Translations under genes and position numbers: made by a program | DNA from: Flavobacteriaceae bacterium EG-1 | GTDB taxonomy: Bacteria > Bacteroidota > Bacteroidia > Flavobacteriales > Flavobacteriaceae | Length of the DNA: 64,000 bases | Direction: 5' to 3' | NCBI RefSeq assembly: GCF_009649685.1 | Contig: NZ_WJPK01000003.1 | Location: 267,921-331,920, forward strand | Shown here: positions 1 through 8,450 of the stretch, in pieces | Layout: each line of letters opens with the position of its first letter | Position numbering within the stretch: position 1 is the stretch's first letter | The notes under the pieces: model-generated | What the model saw: only the letters and a program-made list of their open reading frames with translations | Databases searched by the model: none | What the model was told of the DNA's origin: nothing

Positions 1-271
1 CCGAACCATTTAACAGACCTGAAATATCTTCACCTTTTTCCCCGATAATTGCCAAGAGTGTATCAACAGGGGCCCCATCACCTTCTTCGATACCAATATG
101 TAAGAGAGTACCTTCATGAAAAGATTCAAACTCCATTGTTGCTTTATCTGTTTCAATTTCAGCAAGAATATCACCTTCTTCGATTTTGTCACCTACTTTT
201 TTCAACCATTTAGCAACCGTACCTTCTTCCATGGTATCGCTAAGCCGGGGCATATTTATTACTTCTGCCAT
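1..271 (-). CDS. pdhC: Pyruvate dehydrogenase E2 (dihydrolipoamide acetyltransferase), N-terminal fragment
   Basis: The first 90 codons of a gene that runs off the left edge of the window, read on the minus strand from an ATG at 271. The translation starts MAEVINMPRLSDTMEEGTVA and is a biotinyl/lipoyl attachment domain; the sequence EIETDKATMEF carries the expected lipoylated lysine (residue 43). In the PDH complex this swinging arm carries acetyl groups from E1 to coenzyme A. It lies 6 bp behind the E1-alpha gene on the same strand, which selects pyruvate dehydrogenase over other 2-oxo acid dehydrogenases. The acetyltransferase core is outside the window. Confidence 0.93.
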   Translation of the reverse strand, partial: MAEVINMPRLSDTMEEGTVAKWLKKVGDKIEEGDILAEIETDKATMEFESFHEGTLLHIGIEEGDGAPVDTLLAIIGEKGEDISGLLNGS

Positions 272-277
272 TCTATT

Positions 278-1273
278 TTATTTATGTTGTACAAATGGAA
301 AATCATCTTGCTCATAAACCATATCGTACAATTGATTTAATGGCGGATATTCTGATTCTTCTGCAAATTTTTCACATTCTTTCACTAAATCTTTCACACG
401 CTTATCTATTACTTTTATTTCGTCTTCGGTAGCGTATTTTTCAGTTTTAATAACCTCTAAAACCTGTGAAATTGGATCTATCTTTTTATATTCTTCAACT
501 TCGTCTTTTGTACGATAGTGTTGCGCGTCAGACATTGAATGCCCACGATAACGATATGTCTTCATTTCTAAAAAAGTTGGTCCACCACCACTACGAGCTC
601 TTTCCACAGCCTTACTAACTTCTTGAGCAACAGCAACAGGATCCATACCATCTACTGGCCCACATGGCATTTCATATCCTAGTCCTAGTTTCCAAATTTC
701 TGTTGAATGCGAAGTTCTAGCCACTGAAGTACCCATTGCATATCCGTTATTTTCACAGATAAAAACAACTGGTAATTGCCATAGCATAGCTAAGTTAAAA
801 GTTTCGTGTAGCGACCCTTGTCTCACAGCACCATCGCCCATGTAACATAAGGTAACATTATCACGCTTAAAATACTTATCTCCAAAAGCCATACCAGCAC
901 CTAATGGAATTTGACCTCCTACAATACCATGACCGCCATGAAACCTATGTTCTTTTGAGAATATGTGCATAGACCCACCCATACCTTTAGAAGTACCAGT
1001 AACTTTACCGTAAAGTTCAGCCATTACACGTTTTGGATCAACACCCATACCAATAGGTTGTACGTGATTTCTATAAGCAGTAATCATTCTGTCTTTAGTT
1101 AAGTCCATTGCATGCAGCGAACCAGCTAAAACTGCTTCTTGACCATTATATAAATGCAAGAAACCTCTAACTTTTTGTTGAATATATACTGCCGCAAGTT
1201 TATCCTCAAACTTTCTCCAGAACAACATATCTTCATACCATTTAAGGTATGTTTCCTTTGTAATTTTATCCAT
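278..1273 (-). CDS. pdhA: Pyruvate dehydrogenase E1 component, alpha subunit
   Basis: 331 residues, the usual size for the alpha subunit of a heterotetrameric E1. It decarboxylates pyruvate with thiamine diphosphate and loads the acetyl group on the E2 lipoyl arm in the cytoplasm. The thiamine-binding motif is visible as GDGAVRQG followed by ENNGYAMGTS (near residues 150-185), and the active-site loop motif YRYRGHSMSD follows near residue 245. In Flavobacteria the beta subunit is usually encoded elsewhere; none is seen here. It is followed after 6 bp by the E2 gene and is probably co-transcribed with it. The start is the ATG at 1273, 65 bp below a TAnnTTTG element. Confidence 0.95.
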   Translation of the reverse strand: MDKITKETYLKWYEDMLFWRKFEDKLAAVYIQQKVRGFLHLYNGQEAVLAGSLHAMDLTKDRMITAYRNHVQPIGMGVDPKRVMAELYGKVTGTSKGMGGSMHIFSKEHRFHGGHGIVGGQIPLGAGMAFGDKYFKRDNVTLCYMGDGAVRQGSLHETFNLAMLWQLPVVFICENNGYAMGTSVARTSHSTEIWKLGLGYEMPCGPVDGMDPVAVAQEVSKAVERARSGGGPTFLEMKTYRYRGHSMSDAQHYRTKDEVEEYKKIDPISQVLEVIKTEKYATEDEIKVIDKRVKDLVKECEKFAEESEYPPLNQLYDMVYEQDDFPFVQHK

Positions 1274-1337
1274 TTACACCTATTTAATCCAAATTTATAA
1301 ATGTTAGTCTACCATACCTTATCGGTTGTACGGGAGA

Positions 1338-1345
1338 CAAAAATA
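1338..1345 (-). promoter_or_regulatory. Putative -7 promoter element upstream of pdhA
   Basis: TATTTTTG on the minus strand fits the Bacteroidota housekeeping -7 consensus TAnnTTTG and lies 65 bp upstream of the pdhA start. No clear TTTG -33 box is seen at the right distance, so the call is tentative. Confidence 0.35.
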
Positions 1346-1418
1346 CATATTAATTTTTAGAAAAAAACGGGCTTTAAAAATGATTTAGTGAGATAAATCA
1401 CAAGCACTACTAAAACTG

Positions 1419-1901
1419 CTACAAAAATGAACTATCGAAAGCAAATGGAATTAAATCTAAGACAGAATCACATTGTATAACCTGCCCAATTTCACCCATC
1501 ATCAAAATTTCTATAGGGAATTTTTGTTTTTGTTCATATTCAGCCATTGATTGTCTACATATACCACATGAAGTTACTGGACTATCAACTTTGTGATTTA
1601 TAGAAGTTGCGGTAATAGCAATTGCTTCTATTTTAATATCCGGAAATTTTGCGCTAGCGTATAGCATTGCAACACGTTCTGCACATACTCCAGCAGGATA
1701 AGAAGCGTTCTCTTGGTTACTTCCTATTACTATTTCACCATTACTTAAAATTACGGCAGCCCCAACTTTAAATTTTGAATATGGAGCATATGCATTTTCT
1801 CTAGCGGATATAGCACATTGCATTAAATGTTGTTGTTTAGAAGAGAGTTCCTCTAAAGAATCAAACATTGTATAGTTAAATTCCAATTTTCGTTTTTGCA
1901 T
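1419..1901 (-). CDS. cdd: Cytidine deaminase
   Basis: 160 residues. Hydrolyses cytidine and deoxycytidine to uridine and deoxyuridine in pyrimidine salvage. The zinc site is complete: GVCAERVAM supplies the first Cys and the catalytic Glu, and TSCGICRQSM supplies the other two Cys ligands; the NASYPAG stretch before them is typical for the substrate loop. Size fits a homotetrameric-type enzyme with a short N-terminal extension. It lies between porV and pdhA on the same strand, an arrangement I know from other Flavobacteriaceae. A hairpin between it and porV suggests partly separate transcription. Confidence 0.95.
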   Translation of the reverse strand: MQKRKLEFNYTMFDSLEELSSKQQHLMQCAISARENAYAPYSKFKVGAAVILSNGEIVIGSNQENASYPAGVCAERVAMLYASAKFPDIKIEAIAITATSINHKVDSPVTSCGICRQSMAEYEQKQKFPIEILMMGEIGQVIQCDSVLDLIPFAFDSSFL

Positions 1902-1930
1902 AATTTAATTAGCTAATACTCGAAAATAAG

Positions 1931-1959
1931 AAACCCCAACGGTTTACCGTCAGGGTTTC
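1931..1959 (-). terminator. Hairpin terminator after porV
   Basis: Inverted repeat with arms AAACCC..ACGG and CCGT..GGGTTT (one internal two-base mismatch each side) and a short loop, 19 bp after the porV stop on the minus strand. The following T-run is broken, so termination may be partial and allow some read-through into cdd. Confidence 0.6.
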
Positions 1960-1977
1960 ATTATATCATTTTTATGA

Positions 1978-3129
1978 TTAATCATTAAAATACTCTTGCC
2001 CTAAATTAAAGGTAAGCGAAAAACGCAAAGTATTTTCTAATGGATTTCTTACTTGCGATGTTGCAAATAAATATGATAAATCAATTTGTGTCATTTTAAA
2101 GCGGAAGCCTGCTCCTAAAGTAAAAAATTTACGTGAGCCTTTATCTTCACTCTCATTAAAATATCCTGTTCGCACCATAAAAGCATCTTGATAAACGTAT
2201 TCTGCACCAATAGCCCATGTCATTTCTTTTAGCTCTTCACCAAAACCATCGGGGGCGTCTCCAAAAGATTTAAATATACCACTAAAAGCTCCTATGTCTT
2301 GATATTCTGAATTATCAAGTGCATCAATCACACCATCTTCATTAAAATCTTTTGGCGTAGGCACTAATAATTTATTAAATTCTGTAGTTAGTCCAATTAC
2401 ATTGTCTTGATCTAATATAAAATCGAAACCAACACCTAATTTCATATTCGAAGGCAAGAAATTTTCCTGTCCACCTTCATCATATTGTATCTTCCCTCCT
2501 AGATTGGACAAATTGAAACCAGCTCTCCAACGACCATCAAAGCTATTGTATGCTTTTTCTCTGGAGTAGTAATAACCTGCTACATCAATTCCAAAGGTAC
2601 TACCAGCTTGAGAATCAACAGTTGCATCTTGTGGCAGTTTTAAGTTAGACCGTATATATCTACCACCAACAGCCATAGAAAAAGTAGGACTCAATTTTAG
2701 CGAATACGTACCATCAAAAGCTAATTCATTAGGTTTTACAGTAGTTCCAGGATCATTTGCAAATTGTCTTAATTCAATTTCACCTAACGTAAAATAACGA
2801 ATACCTACTGCAAAAGCACTACGATCATTTATTTTATTATAAAAGCTAGCATTTAATAAAGAAATATCAGTAATAATACTTTCTAAATATGGTGTATAAC
2901 TCAACCCAATTCCCATTTGACGTTCTGCAAATGCAAATTTAGCGGGGTTCCATTGTTGCGAAAAAGCATCTGTCGAAGTTGCAACCCCCATATCTCCCAT
3001 ACCCGCAGCTCTAGCATCAGCAGCAATTGTTAAAAAGGGCACTGCTGTTGTTATCACTCGTTGTTGTTCAGTTTGAGCAGATATTTTAAAAGCAAAAACC
3101 AGTAGGACTAGTATTGATAATTTCTTCAT
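1978..3129 (-). CDS. porV: Type IX secretion system outer membrane protein PorV (LptO)
   Basis: 383 residues with signal peptide MKKLSILVLLVFAFKISAQ. It is a FadL-like outer-membrane beta-barrel. In the T9SS, PorV takes folded cargo with C-terminal signals from the translocon and hands it to the PorU attachment complex. Support: the start of the mature part (TAVPFLTIAADARAAGMGDM) is the highly characteristic PorV N-terminal block, and the rest alternates as barrel strands and ends in aromatic-rich FSLTFNLGQEYF. The location close to gldJ, cdd and pdhA is the usual flavobacterial one. Unlike in Flavobacterium johnsoniae as I recall it, no porU precedes it: the upstream 469 bp to gldJ have no long reading frame. 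Confidence 0.93.
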   Translation of the reverse strand: MKKLSILVLLVFAFKISAQTEQQRVITTAVPFLTIAADARAAGMGDMGVATSTDAFSQQWNPAKFAFAERQMGIGLSYTPYLESIITDISLLNASFYNKINDRSAFAVGIRYFTLGEIELRQFANDPGTTVKPNELAFDGTYSLKLSPTFSMAVGGRYIRSNLKLPQDATVDSQAGSTFGIDVAGYYYSREKAYNSFDGRWRAGFNLSNLGGKIQYDEGGQENFLPSNMKLGVGFDFILDQDNVIGLTTEFNKLLVPTPKDFNEDGVIDALDNSEYQDIGAFSGIFKSFGDAPDGFGEELKEMTWAIGAEYVYQDAFMVRTGYFNESEDKGSRKFFTLGAGFRFKMTQIDLSYLFATSQVRNPLENTLRFSLTFNLGQEYFND

Positions 3130-3598
3130 CTTAAATCGGTAAATTTAATTGGTCTACAATTAATAATTGAAAAGCATACCTATTTATGTTATATAGACAC
3201 CCCTTGTTAACATGTAAACGAGCATTTCTTTGATATCTTGTGTGTACATAAAAATATTTTAACCTTTCAATCTTTAAGTCAGATTGTAGAAATAATTCTA
3301 TAATATTGAATTTTGTAATTATTCTTTTCTTGTACAAGATATTAGCACGAACTACTTAACAATTAAAAGAAAACTTAACAACCATACTATAAGGTATTTT
3401 GTTTCGTTATTATTTATGAAGAATTAGATTACTTAGGCTTTACACTAATAACAGTTACACAATTATTTTTTATCGCCATAAAATATTATATCTAATTCAT
3501 CGTTTAATTAGCCGAAAGTGACCCTTTAAATTAATCAAAACACAATTCTCGAACTACACATTAATAGTAGTTCAAATGTTTGAACTCAAGTCGTAATT
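3130..3598. other. Divergent intergenic region porV / gldJ
   Basis: 469 bp between two divergently read genes. It must hold promoters for both, though no perfect TTTG / TAnnTTTG pair is visible. The only reading frame longer than 60 codons (3131-3337, minus) has no signal peptide or family resemblance and abuts porV; I take it as chance. The gldJ-proximal end carries overlapping inverted repeats listed separately. No PorU remnant is recognisable. Confidence 0.6.
3551..3586 (+). promoter_or_regulatory. Overlapping, mutually exclusive hairpins in the gldJ leader
   Basis: Two perfect inverted repeats share one arm. Hairpin A pairs GAACTAC (3551-3557) with GTAGTTC (3567-3573). Hairpin B pairs AGTTCAAA (3569-3576) with TTTGAACT (3579-3586), 12 bp before the gldJ ATG at 3599. 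Because AGTTC belongs to both, only one can form at a time. This may be a DNA operator or an RNA switch; the role is inference. Confidence 0.45.
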
Positions 3599-5275
3599 AT
3601 GAAAAAACAGTTTATCAAAGTTGTACTTTCTTGTGCCGTGATAGCGGGAGGTTTTACAGTTACCAGCTGTAATAAGTCTTCTGGCTCATCAAAAAACGTA
3701 TCAAGAGCAACCGGATGGAAAATCAACGCCAAAGAAGGCGGTTTCCAGTTCAATACAGATTTTAAGGAGCAAGAAACTGCGCCTGGGCTTGTATTTGTAG
3801 AAGGAGGTACATTTACTAAAGGTAAAGTACAAGATGATGTGATGCATGATTGGAACAATACTCCTACTGCACAACACGTACAGTCATTTTATATGGATGA
3901 AACAGAGGTAACCAATGTTATGTACTTGGAGTATCTTGATTATTTAAAAAGTGTTTATCCACCAGAAAATCCTAAATACACTAATATTTATACAGGTGCA
4001 TTACCAGATACATTAGTATGGCGTAATCGTTTAGGTTTTAATGAGACCATGACAAATAATTATTTACGTCACCCGGCTTATGCAGAATATCCGGTAGTTG
4101 GTGTAAACTGGGTACAGGCAACACAATTCGCTGAATGGAGAACTGACCGTGTTAACGAAGCAATGCTTGAGAAAGAAGGATACTTAGCTAAAGACGCTAA
4201 ATACCAAGCTGTTTCGGGTGAGGTACAGGGGACTTTTAGTACAGAAGCATATTTAAACAGGCCAGAATCAGTTTATAATGGTCAAATAGATTCTTTACAG
4301 GGCAAACAGAAAAAGGATAGTACAGCTACTTATGCTAAGCGTAGTAGTGGTGTTATTATGCCAGAATATCGTTTACCTACAGAAACTGAATGGGAATATG
4401 CTGCTCAGGCAAACCAGGGTACACGTGAATACAACAATTACAGAGGTAGAAAAAAATATCCTTGGGAAGGCGATTATACAAGAAACGGAAATCGTGTTGG
4501 TAGAGGTGATCAATTAGCTAACTTTAAGCAAGGTAAAGGTGATTACGGTGGAATTGCAGGATGGTCTGATGATGGTGCTGATATTACCGCTCAAGTTAAA
4601 TCATACAAGCCAAACGACTTAGGTTTATATGATATGGCTGGTAATGTAGCAGAGTGGGTATCAGATGTCTACCGACCTATTGTTGATGATGAGATTAGTG
4701 ATTTCAACTATTATAGAGGAAATATCTATATGAAATCTGCAATCGGTGAAGATGGTAAAGTAAATGTACTTAGAGATTCAATTGTATATGACACATTACC
4801 AAACGGCAAAATTGTAGCTGTAAATTTACCAGGTGAAATTAAAATGGTACCTGTAGATGAGCAAGAAACTTACTTAAGAACAAATTTTGATTCTAGTGAC
4901 AATAGAGGTTACCGTGATGGCGATGCAGGTTCTTCTCGATTCTTTGACCGCTTTAGTGATGAAGAAGATGAAAATGACCCAAATGCTAGAAAAATGTACG
5001 ACTCACCTAGACATAAAGTAGAGCGTGACTCCGCAGGTAGTTTGATACGTCAATACGACAAATCTAACCACAGAACGTCTTTAATCAATGACGAAGTTCG
5101 AGTATTTAAAGGTGGATCTTGGAGAGATAGAGCATATTGGTTAGATCCAGCTCAAAGACGTTATTTACCACAATATATGGCAACTGATTACATTGGCTTT
5201 AGATGTGCTATGTCAAGAGTAGGTTCTAAGTCAAAAACTAAAAACAAAACCCCAAGAGGTAAAAAAGCAAGATAA
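3599..5275 (+). CDS. gldJ: Gliding motility lipoprotein GldJ
   Basis: 558 residues, matching the known length of about 560. A lipoprotein signal peptide ends in TVTSC (Cys24). The body is a formylglycine-generating-enzyme/sulfatase-modifying-factor fold: the signature blocks MDETEVTNVMY near residue 99, YRLPTETEWEYAA near residue 256, YDMAGNVAEWV near residue 343 and FKGGSWRDRAY near residue 502 are all present. GldJ is an outer-membrane lipoprotein of the gliding/T9SS machinery, thought to act with the GldK ring and needed for helical tracks of adhesins; catalytic activity is not expected. A basic tail ends the protein. A strong terminator follows, so gldJ is probably monocistronic. Paralogous to gldK at 33510-34871. 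Confidence 0.95.
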   Translation: MKKQFIKVVLSCAVIAGGFTVTSCNKSSGSSKNVSRATGWKINAKEGGFQFNTDFKEQETAPGLVFVEGGTFTKGKVQDDVMHDWNNTPTAQHVQSFYMDETEVTNVMYLEYLDYLKSVYPPENPKYTNIYTGALPDTLVWRNRLGFNETMTNNYLRHPAYAEYPVVGVNWVQATQFAEWRTDRVNEAMLEKEGYLAKDAKYQAVSGEVQGTFSTEAYLNRPESVYNGQIDSLQGKQKKDSTATYAKRSSGVIMPEYRLPTETEWEYAAQANQGTREYNNYRGRKKYPWEGDYTRNGNRVGRGDQLANFKQGKGDYGGIAGWSDDGADITAQVKSYKPNDLGLYDMAGNVAEWVSDVYRPIVDDEISDFNYYRGNIYMKSAIGEDGKVNVLRDSIVYDTLPNGKIVAVNLPGEIKMVPVDEQETYLRTNFDSSDNRGYRDGDAGSSRFFDRFSDEEDENDPNARKMYDSPRHKVERDSAGSLIRQYDKSNHRTSLINDEVRVFKGGSWRDRAYWLDPAQRRYLPQYMATDYIGFRCAMSRVGSKSKTKNKTPRGKKAR

Positions 5276-5297
5276 TAATTGCTTGAAAAAGAAAATG

Positions 5298-5327
5298 AAC
5301 CCTGACGAAATTCGTCAGGGTTTTTTG
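5298..5327 (+). terminator. Rho-independent terminator after gldJ
   Basis: Perfect 12-bp arms AACCCTGACGAA and TTCGTCAGGGTT with a one-base centre followed by a T-run, 22 bp after the gldJ stop. Confidence 0.9.
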
Positions 5328-5846
5328 TTTATAATCAATTTTATTTATAACTAACAATACATTTGCAAATAGCCCATTTTAAGGGGCAATCAAGCAAATT
5401 AGCACTCAAAACCGTAACGGCATAGGATTTTCTTTATAATTGAATTCACAATAACTAGTTTGCTTAATTTAGTGCACGTGTGTCGTATTTTACACCTCCT
5501 ATCATCATAAGTTCTATAATCCTAAATAAACTCAATTGGTAGGTTATTTTAAAAAATTAGTATCTTAATAATCGTTTATACTATTAATATAGTAGGACTA
5601 TTATATGTGCTAATTAGTCCTACAATTATCTGCTTTTCAATTTATTGTGAACTACCACTACAAACCGACAAAAGACCATTTTTTTAGGTTAATTGCATGT
5701 TATTTTGCATTTCATCGTTTATTTTAATCACTTCATCGAATAAATCAAATAATAAGTAAGAATTTTCTTTCTAATAATGTAGCGTGATTAATATAATAAT
5801 ACTCAATTCAAAAAAAAAGGAATTACTAACCCAAATCTTAATTTTT
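5328..5846. other. AT-rich gap between gldJ terminator and the 57-residue protein gene
   Basis: 519 bp without a supportable gene. A frame could be extended upstream of the small gene to 5784, but those 21 codons are low-complexity and the ATG at 5847 fits better. No RNA gene fold or repeat was recognised. Confidence 0.5.
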
Positions 5847-6020
5847 ATGAAAAAAAACTTACTATTAATTAAAGAGATTTATATTGAAGCATTCAAAGGT
5901 TTGGGGTCTTTGTTTGTTACACAATATTTTAAGGTATTTGCTTGGTTTTGCCTTGCGAATTATTTCATAATGCTATACGCATTTGTTTTTAGGGTTTCGA
6001 CTGGTTTCGCTTTTGAGTAG
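5847..6020 (+). CDS. Small single-span membrane protein, 57 residues (possibly DUF6747 family)
   Basis: Starts MKKNLLLIKEIYIEAFKGLG and has one hydrophobic segment (about residues 27-47) followed by FRVSTGFAFE. The pattern KEIY.EAF..LG...YFK.FAWFC is one I associate with a small flavobacterial family often annotated DUF6747; that assignment is from memory and not checked. Function unknown. Support for a real gene: conserved-looking amphipathic N-terminus, a clean membrane span and a strong terminator 20 bp after the stop. The chosen ATG (5847) drops an unlikely 21-codon extension. It stands alone between gldJ and murF with its own terminator. Confidence 0.65.
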   Translation: MKKNLLLIKEIYIEAFKGLGSLFVTQYFKVFAWFCLANYFIMLYAFVFRVSTGFAFE

Positions 6021-6040
6021 GTTACAAGAGCGAGTAAATT

Positions 6041-6070
6041 AAAAGCACTCAAATATGAGTGCTTTTTTTT
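6041..6070 (+). terminator. Rho-independent terminator after the 57-residue gene
   Basis: Perfect 10-bp arms AAAAGCACTC and GAGTGCTTTT with a 6-base loop followed by eight T residues. Confidence 0.9.
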
Positions 6071-6074
6071 ATGC

Positions 6075-6105
6075 TTTAACATCAACGTAAAAACTCGTAG
6101 CTTTG
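6075..6105 (+). promoter_or_regulatory. Promoter of murF
   Basis: TTTA, 19 bp, then TAGCTTTG: a good fit to the Bacteroidota consensus TTTG-N19-21-TAnnTTTG. It follows directly on the preceding terminator and ends 39 bp before the murF ATG at 6145. Confidence 0.6.
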
Positions 6106-6144
6106 ATTTTTATCTTCTATTAATTGGGACAATTATCACTACAA

Positions 6145-7419
6145 ATGACAATAGAACAACTACATAAACTTTTTTTAAAACATCCAACTATTTCTACAGA
6201 TACTCGTAAAATAAAAGAAGGATGTATTTTTTTTGCCTTAAAGGGTGAAAATTTTAATGGAAATAAATATGCTTCAGAAGCATTAAATAAAGGCGCCAGT
6301 TTTGCTATTGTAGATGAAGTTGATTATGCACTAAATAATCAAATAATTCTCGTTGATGATGTTCTAAAAACATTACAAAAATTGGCCACATTTCACAGAA
6401 ACCAATCTAGTGCAAAAATAATTGCATTAACAGGGAGTAATGGAAAAACAACTACCAAAGAATTAATTAATTCTGTATTATCTATAAAATATAAAACAAT
6501 TGCTACTATTGGTAATTTAAACAATCATATAGGCGTTCCATTAACCCTACTTTCTATAAAACCAGAGACAGAACTTGCTATTGTAGAAATGGGTGCAAAT
6601 CATCAAAAAGAAATAGAATTTTTATGCAGTATAGCATTACCAGATTTTGGTTATATCACAAATTTTGGCAAAGCACATTTAGAAGGTTTTGGTGGTGAAG
6701 CTGGAGTTATTAAAGGAAAAAGCGAGCTTTACTCCTATTTGATAAGTCATAATAAGCCCATTTTCATGAATGCTGACGATCCAATACAATTAGAAAAATT
6801 GGGGAATTATGTAAAAAAATATGGATTTAGCCAAAACCAACACAATTATTACAATATAAAATTTCTTGAAGCTAACCCTTTCGTTCATTTAAGTTTTGAA
6901 AATGAAATTATTAAATCACAATTAATAGGGAGCTATAATTACACTAATTGTTGTGCAGCAATTTTAATTGGTAAATATTTTAATATTCCTGATGGCGATA
7001 TGAACAAAGCTATTGCTTCGTACGTACCAAAAAATAACCGTTCACAATTAATTAATAAAAATGGACACATCATTATTTTAGATGCATACAATGCAAATCC
7101 GACTAGTATGATTGCGGCGCTAAACAATTTTAACACAATGGAAACATCGAACAAAATTATTATTTTGGGCGACATGTTCGAACTTGGTAAAGCTGCAAAG
7201 AAAGAGCATCAAAATATTGCTAATATTGCCGAAGAAATGCCATTTAATAAAATATTGCTGGTTGGTGAAAATTTTGCAAAAACTAATACGAAGAATCTTA
7301 AATTCGCAAGTTTTGATCTCCTAAAAGATTATTTAAAACAGAATAAATTTCCTCAAAGCAGTCTCTTAATTAAGGGTTCTAGAGGTATGGCATTAGAGCG
7401 AGTTTTAGATTTACTATAA
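6145..7419 (+). CDS. murF: UDP-N-acetylmuramoyl-tripeptide--D-alanyl-D-alanine ligase
   Basis: 424 residues from the ATG at 6145; a TTG seven codons upstream is possible but less likely. Adds D-Ala-D-Ala to the UDP-MurNAc-tripeptide in cytoplasmic peptidoglycan precursor synthesis. The ATP-binding loop LTGSNGKTTTKE is intact (about residue 100), the central ligase block AIVEMGANHQKEI follows, and the C-terminal domain shows DAYNANPTSM and LGDMFELG. Slightly shorter than enterobacterial MurF, as usual in Bacteroidota. It has its own promoter and ends 5 bp from the convergent mechanosensitive channel gene without a visible hairpin. I recall murF beside gldJ in other gliding Flavobacteria. Confidence 0.95.
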   Translation: MTIEQLHKLFLKHPTISTDTRKIKEGCIFFALKGENFNGNKYASEALNKGASFAIVDEVDYALNNQIILVDDVLKTLQKLATFHRNQSSAKIIALTGSNGKTTTKELINSVLSIKYKTIATIGNLNNHIGVPLTLLSIKPETELAIVEMGANHQKEIEFLCSIALPDFGYITNFGKAHLEGFGGEAGVIKGKSELYSYLISHNKPIFMNADDPIQLEKLGNYVKKYGFSQNQHNYYNIKFLEANPFVHLSFENEIIKSQLIGSYNYTNCCAAILIGKYFNIPDGDMNKAIASYVPKNNRSQLINKNGHIIILDAYNANPTSMIAALNNFNTMETSNKIIILGDMFELGKAAKKEHQNIANIAEEMPFNKILLVGENFAKTNTKNLKFASFDLLKDYLKQNKFPQSSLLIKGSRGMALERVLDLL

Positions 7420-7424
7420 CGTTT

Positions 7425-8249
7425 TTAGCTAATTTCAACTTTAGTATCAACCACTTCACTAACCGGCACAACAATCTTTCCCTTTTCGGTTTTAATTGTT
7501 ATAAAAATTGCATCTATTTTCTCAATAGTTCCTTCTAAATCTTTAGTTTTTATTTTATCACCCGCCACATATGTTTTTCTGGCATAGAATGTTTTTAATA
7601 AATTAGTGACAACATCCTTAGACCCCAAACCAAAACCAAGGGCAAAGGCAAGTAGAAATGCTCCAATAATTAACGAAAAATTATTAGTAATTAATGATGT
7701 ATCAATACCTGCTTGATTTAATGAAGTAATGGTTACAAAAATGGCAATAATGTAAAAAACGATAGAACTCACCAATTTACCACCACTAAAACCCATAGAT
7801 TGAAATACACCAAGAAGTGCTTTTTTAATCATTTTGGCGGCAAATAATCCGACCATAAAGATTACCATAGCACTTAACAATATTGGTAAATAGCGTAGTA
7901 AATTAGCTATCTCCTGAGAAATAACGGTTAACTTCATTATATCTGCTGCAACTATAATGAATACCATAGTCAATATCCATTTCACAAAGCCTAGCAAGAT
8001 TTTACTGATGTCTATTTTAAATTTTCCATCACCAAAAAGTTTAGCATCATTTATTTTATCAGAAACCGCATCAAGTTTCGCGATTTTGAATATTCTCTTT
8101 AGAATAAAGCGACTTACTTTAATAAATATCCATCCAAAAACTAAGACCACTATAGCCCCAAAAATATTTGGCAATGCTGCAGCAATATCTCTTAAAATTC
8201 CCATAAGAGAATCTGTAGCCATTTTCGTCCAATCATTCATTTGTTCCAT
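7425..8249 (-). CDS. Small-conductance mechanosensitive channel-like protein (MscS/CmpX type)
   Basis: 274 residues. Three to five hydrophobic segments (about 24-45, 85-108, 118-140, 158-180, 190-210) are followed by the short beta domain VAGDKIKTKDLEGTIEKIDA typical for the MscS fold. The N-terminal part resembles the conserved TM-helix repeats of CmpX-like proteins, and the pore region reads FALGFGLGSKDVV. It probably releases small solutes under membrane tension or modulates envelope stress signalling. It is the third gene of an apparent transcript with an ECF sigma factor and a 60-residue protein; the gap to the latter is 18 bp. It lacks the long cytoplasmic cage of E. coli MscS. Confidence 0.85.
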   Translation of the reverse strand: MEQMNDWTKMATDSLMGILRDIAAALPNIFGAIVVLVFGWIFIKVSRFILKRIFKIAKLDAVSDKINDAKLFGDGKFKIDISKILLGFVKWILTMVFIIVAADIMKLTVISQEIANLLRYLPILLSAMVIFMVGLFAAKMIKKALLGVFQSMGFSGGKLVSSIVFYIIAIFVTITSLNQAGIDTSLITNNFSLIIGAFLLAFALGFGLGSKDVVTNLLKTFYARKTYVAGDKIKTKDLEGTIEKIDAIFITIKTEKGKIVVPVSEVVDTKVEIS

Positions 8250-8267
8250 ATTGTTAATTATTAGTGT

Positions 8268-8450
8268 TTATTTATTTGGTTTGATAGAGTCATTTAAAGC
8301 TGACTTAATATTACAAGTGTAGAGTGAGGCCATGTCCATGACCAATTTTGCATTTGCAATATCACTCATTACTTTACTCTTCATATTCGGTGGAACTTCA
8401 TGTACTGAACGTTCCAACTCCTCAAACGGATTGTTTTTTTGTTCTTCCAT
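8268..8450 (-). CDS. Small soluble protein between sigma factor and channel genes
   Basis: 60 residues, starting MEEQKNNPFEELERSVHEVP. No membrane segment; mostly helical and charged, with a single Cys near residue 46. Its ATG comes directly after the stop codon of the ECF sigma gene, so the two are translationally linked, and 18 bp separate it from the channel gene. No family recognised. By position it could be a small regulator of the sigma factor (the place where an anti-sigma factor is often encoded), but it has no visible anti-sigma or zinc motif, so this is only inference. Confidence 0.7.
   Translation of the reverse strand: MEEQKNNPFEELERSVHEVPPNMKSKVMSDIANAKLVMDMASLYTCNIKSALNDSIKPNK

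Noticed and set aside
10-192. 60-codon minus-strand frame at the left edge
   Set aside because: It is an out-of-frame shadow of the E2 lipoyl domain.
3131-3337. 68-codon minus-strand frame just upstream of porV
   Set aside because: No signal peptide, no domain, abuts porV; does not resemble the end of PorU.
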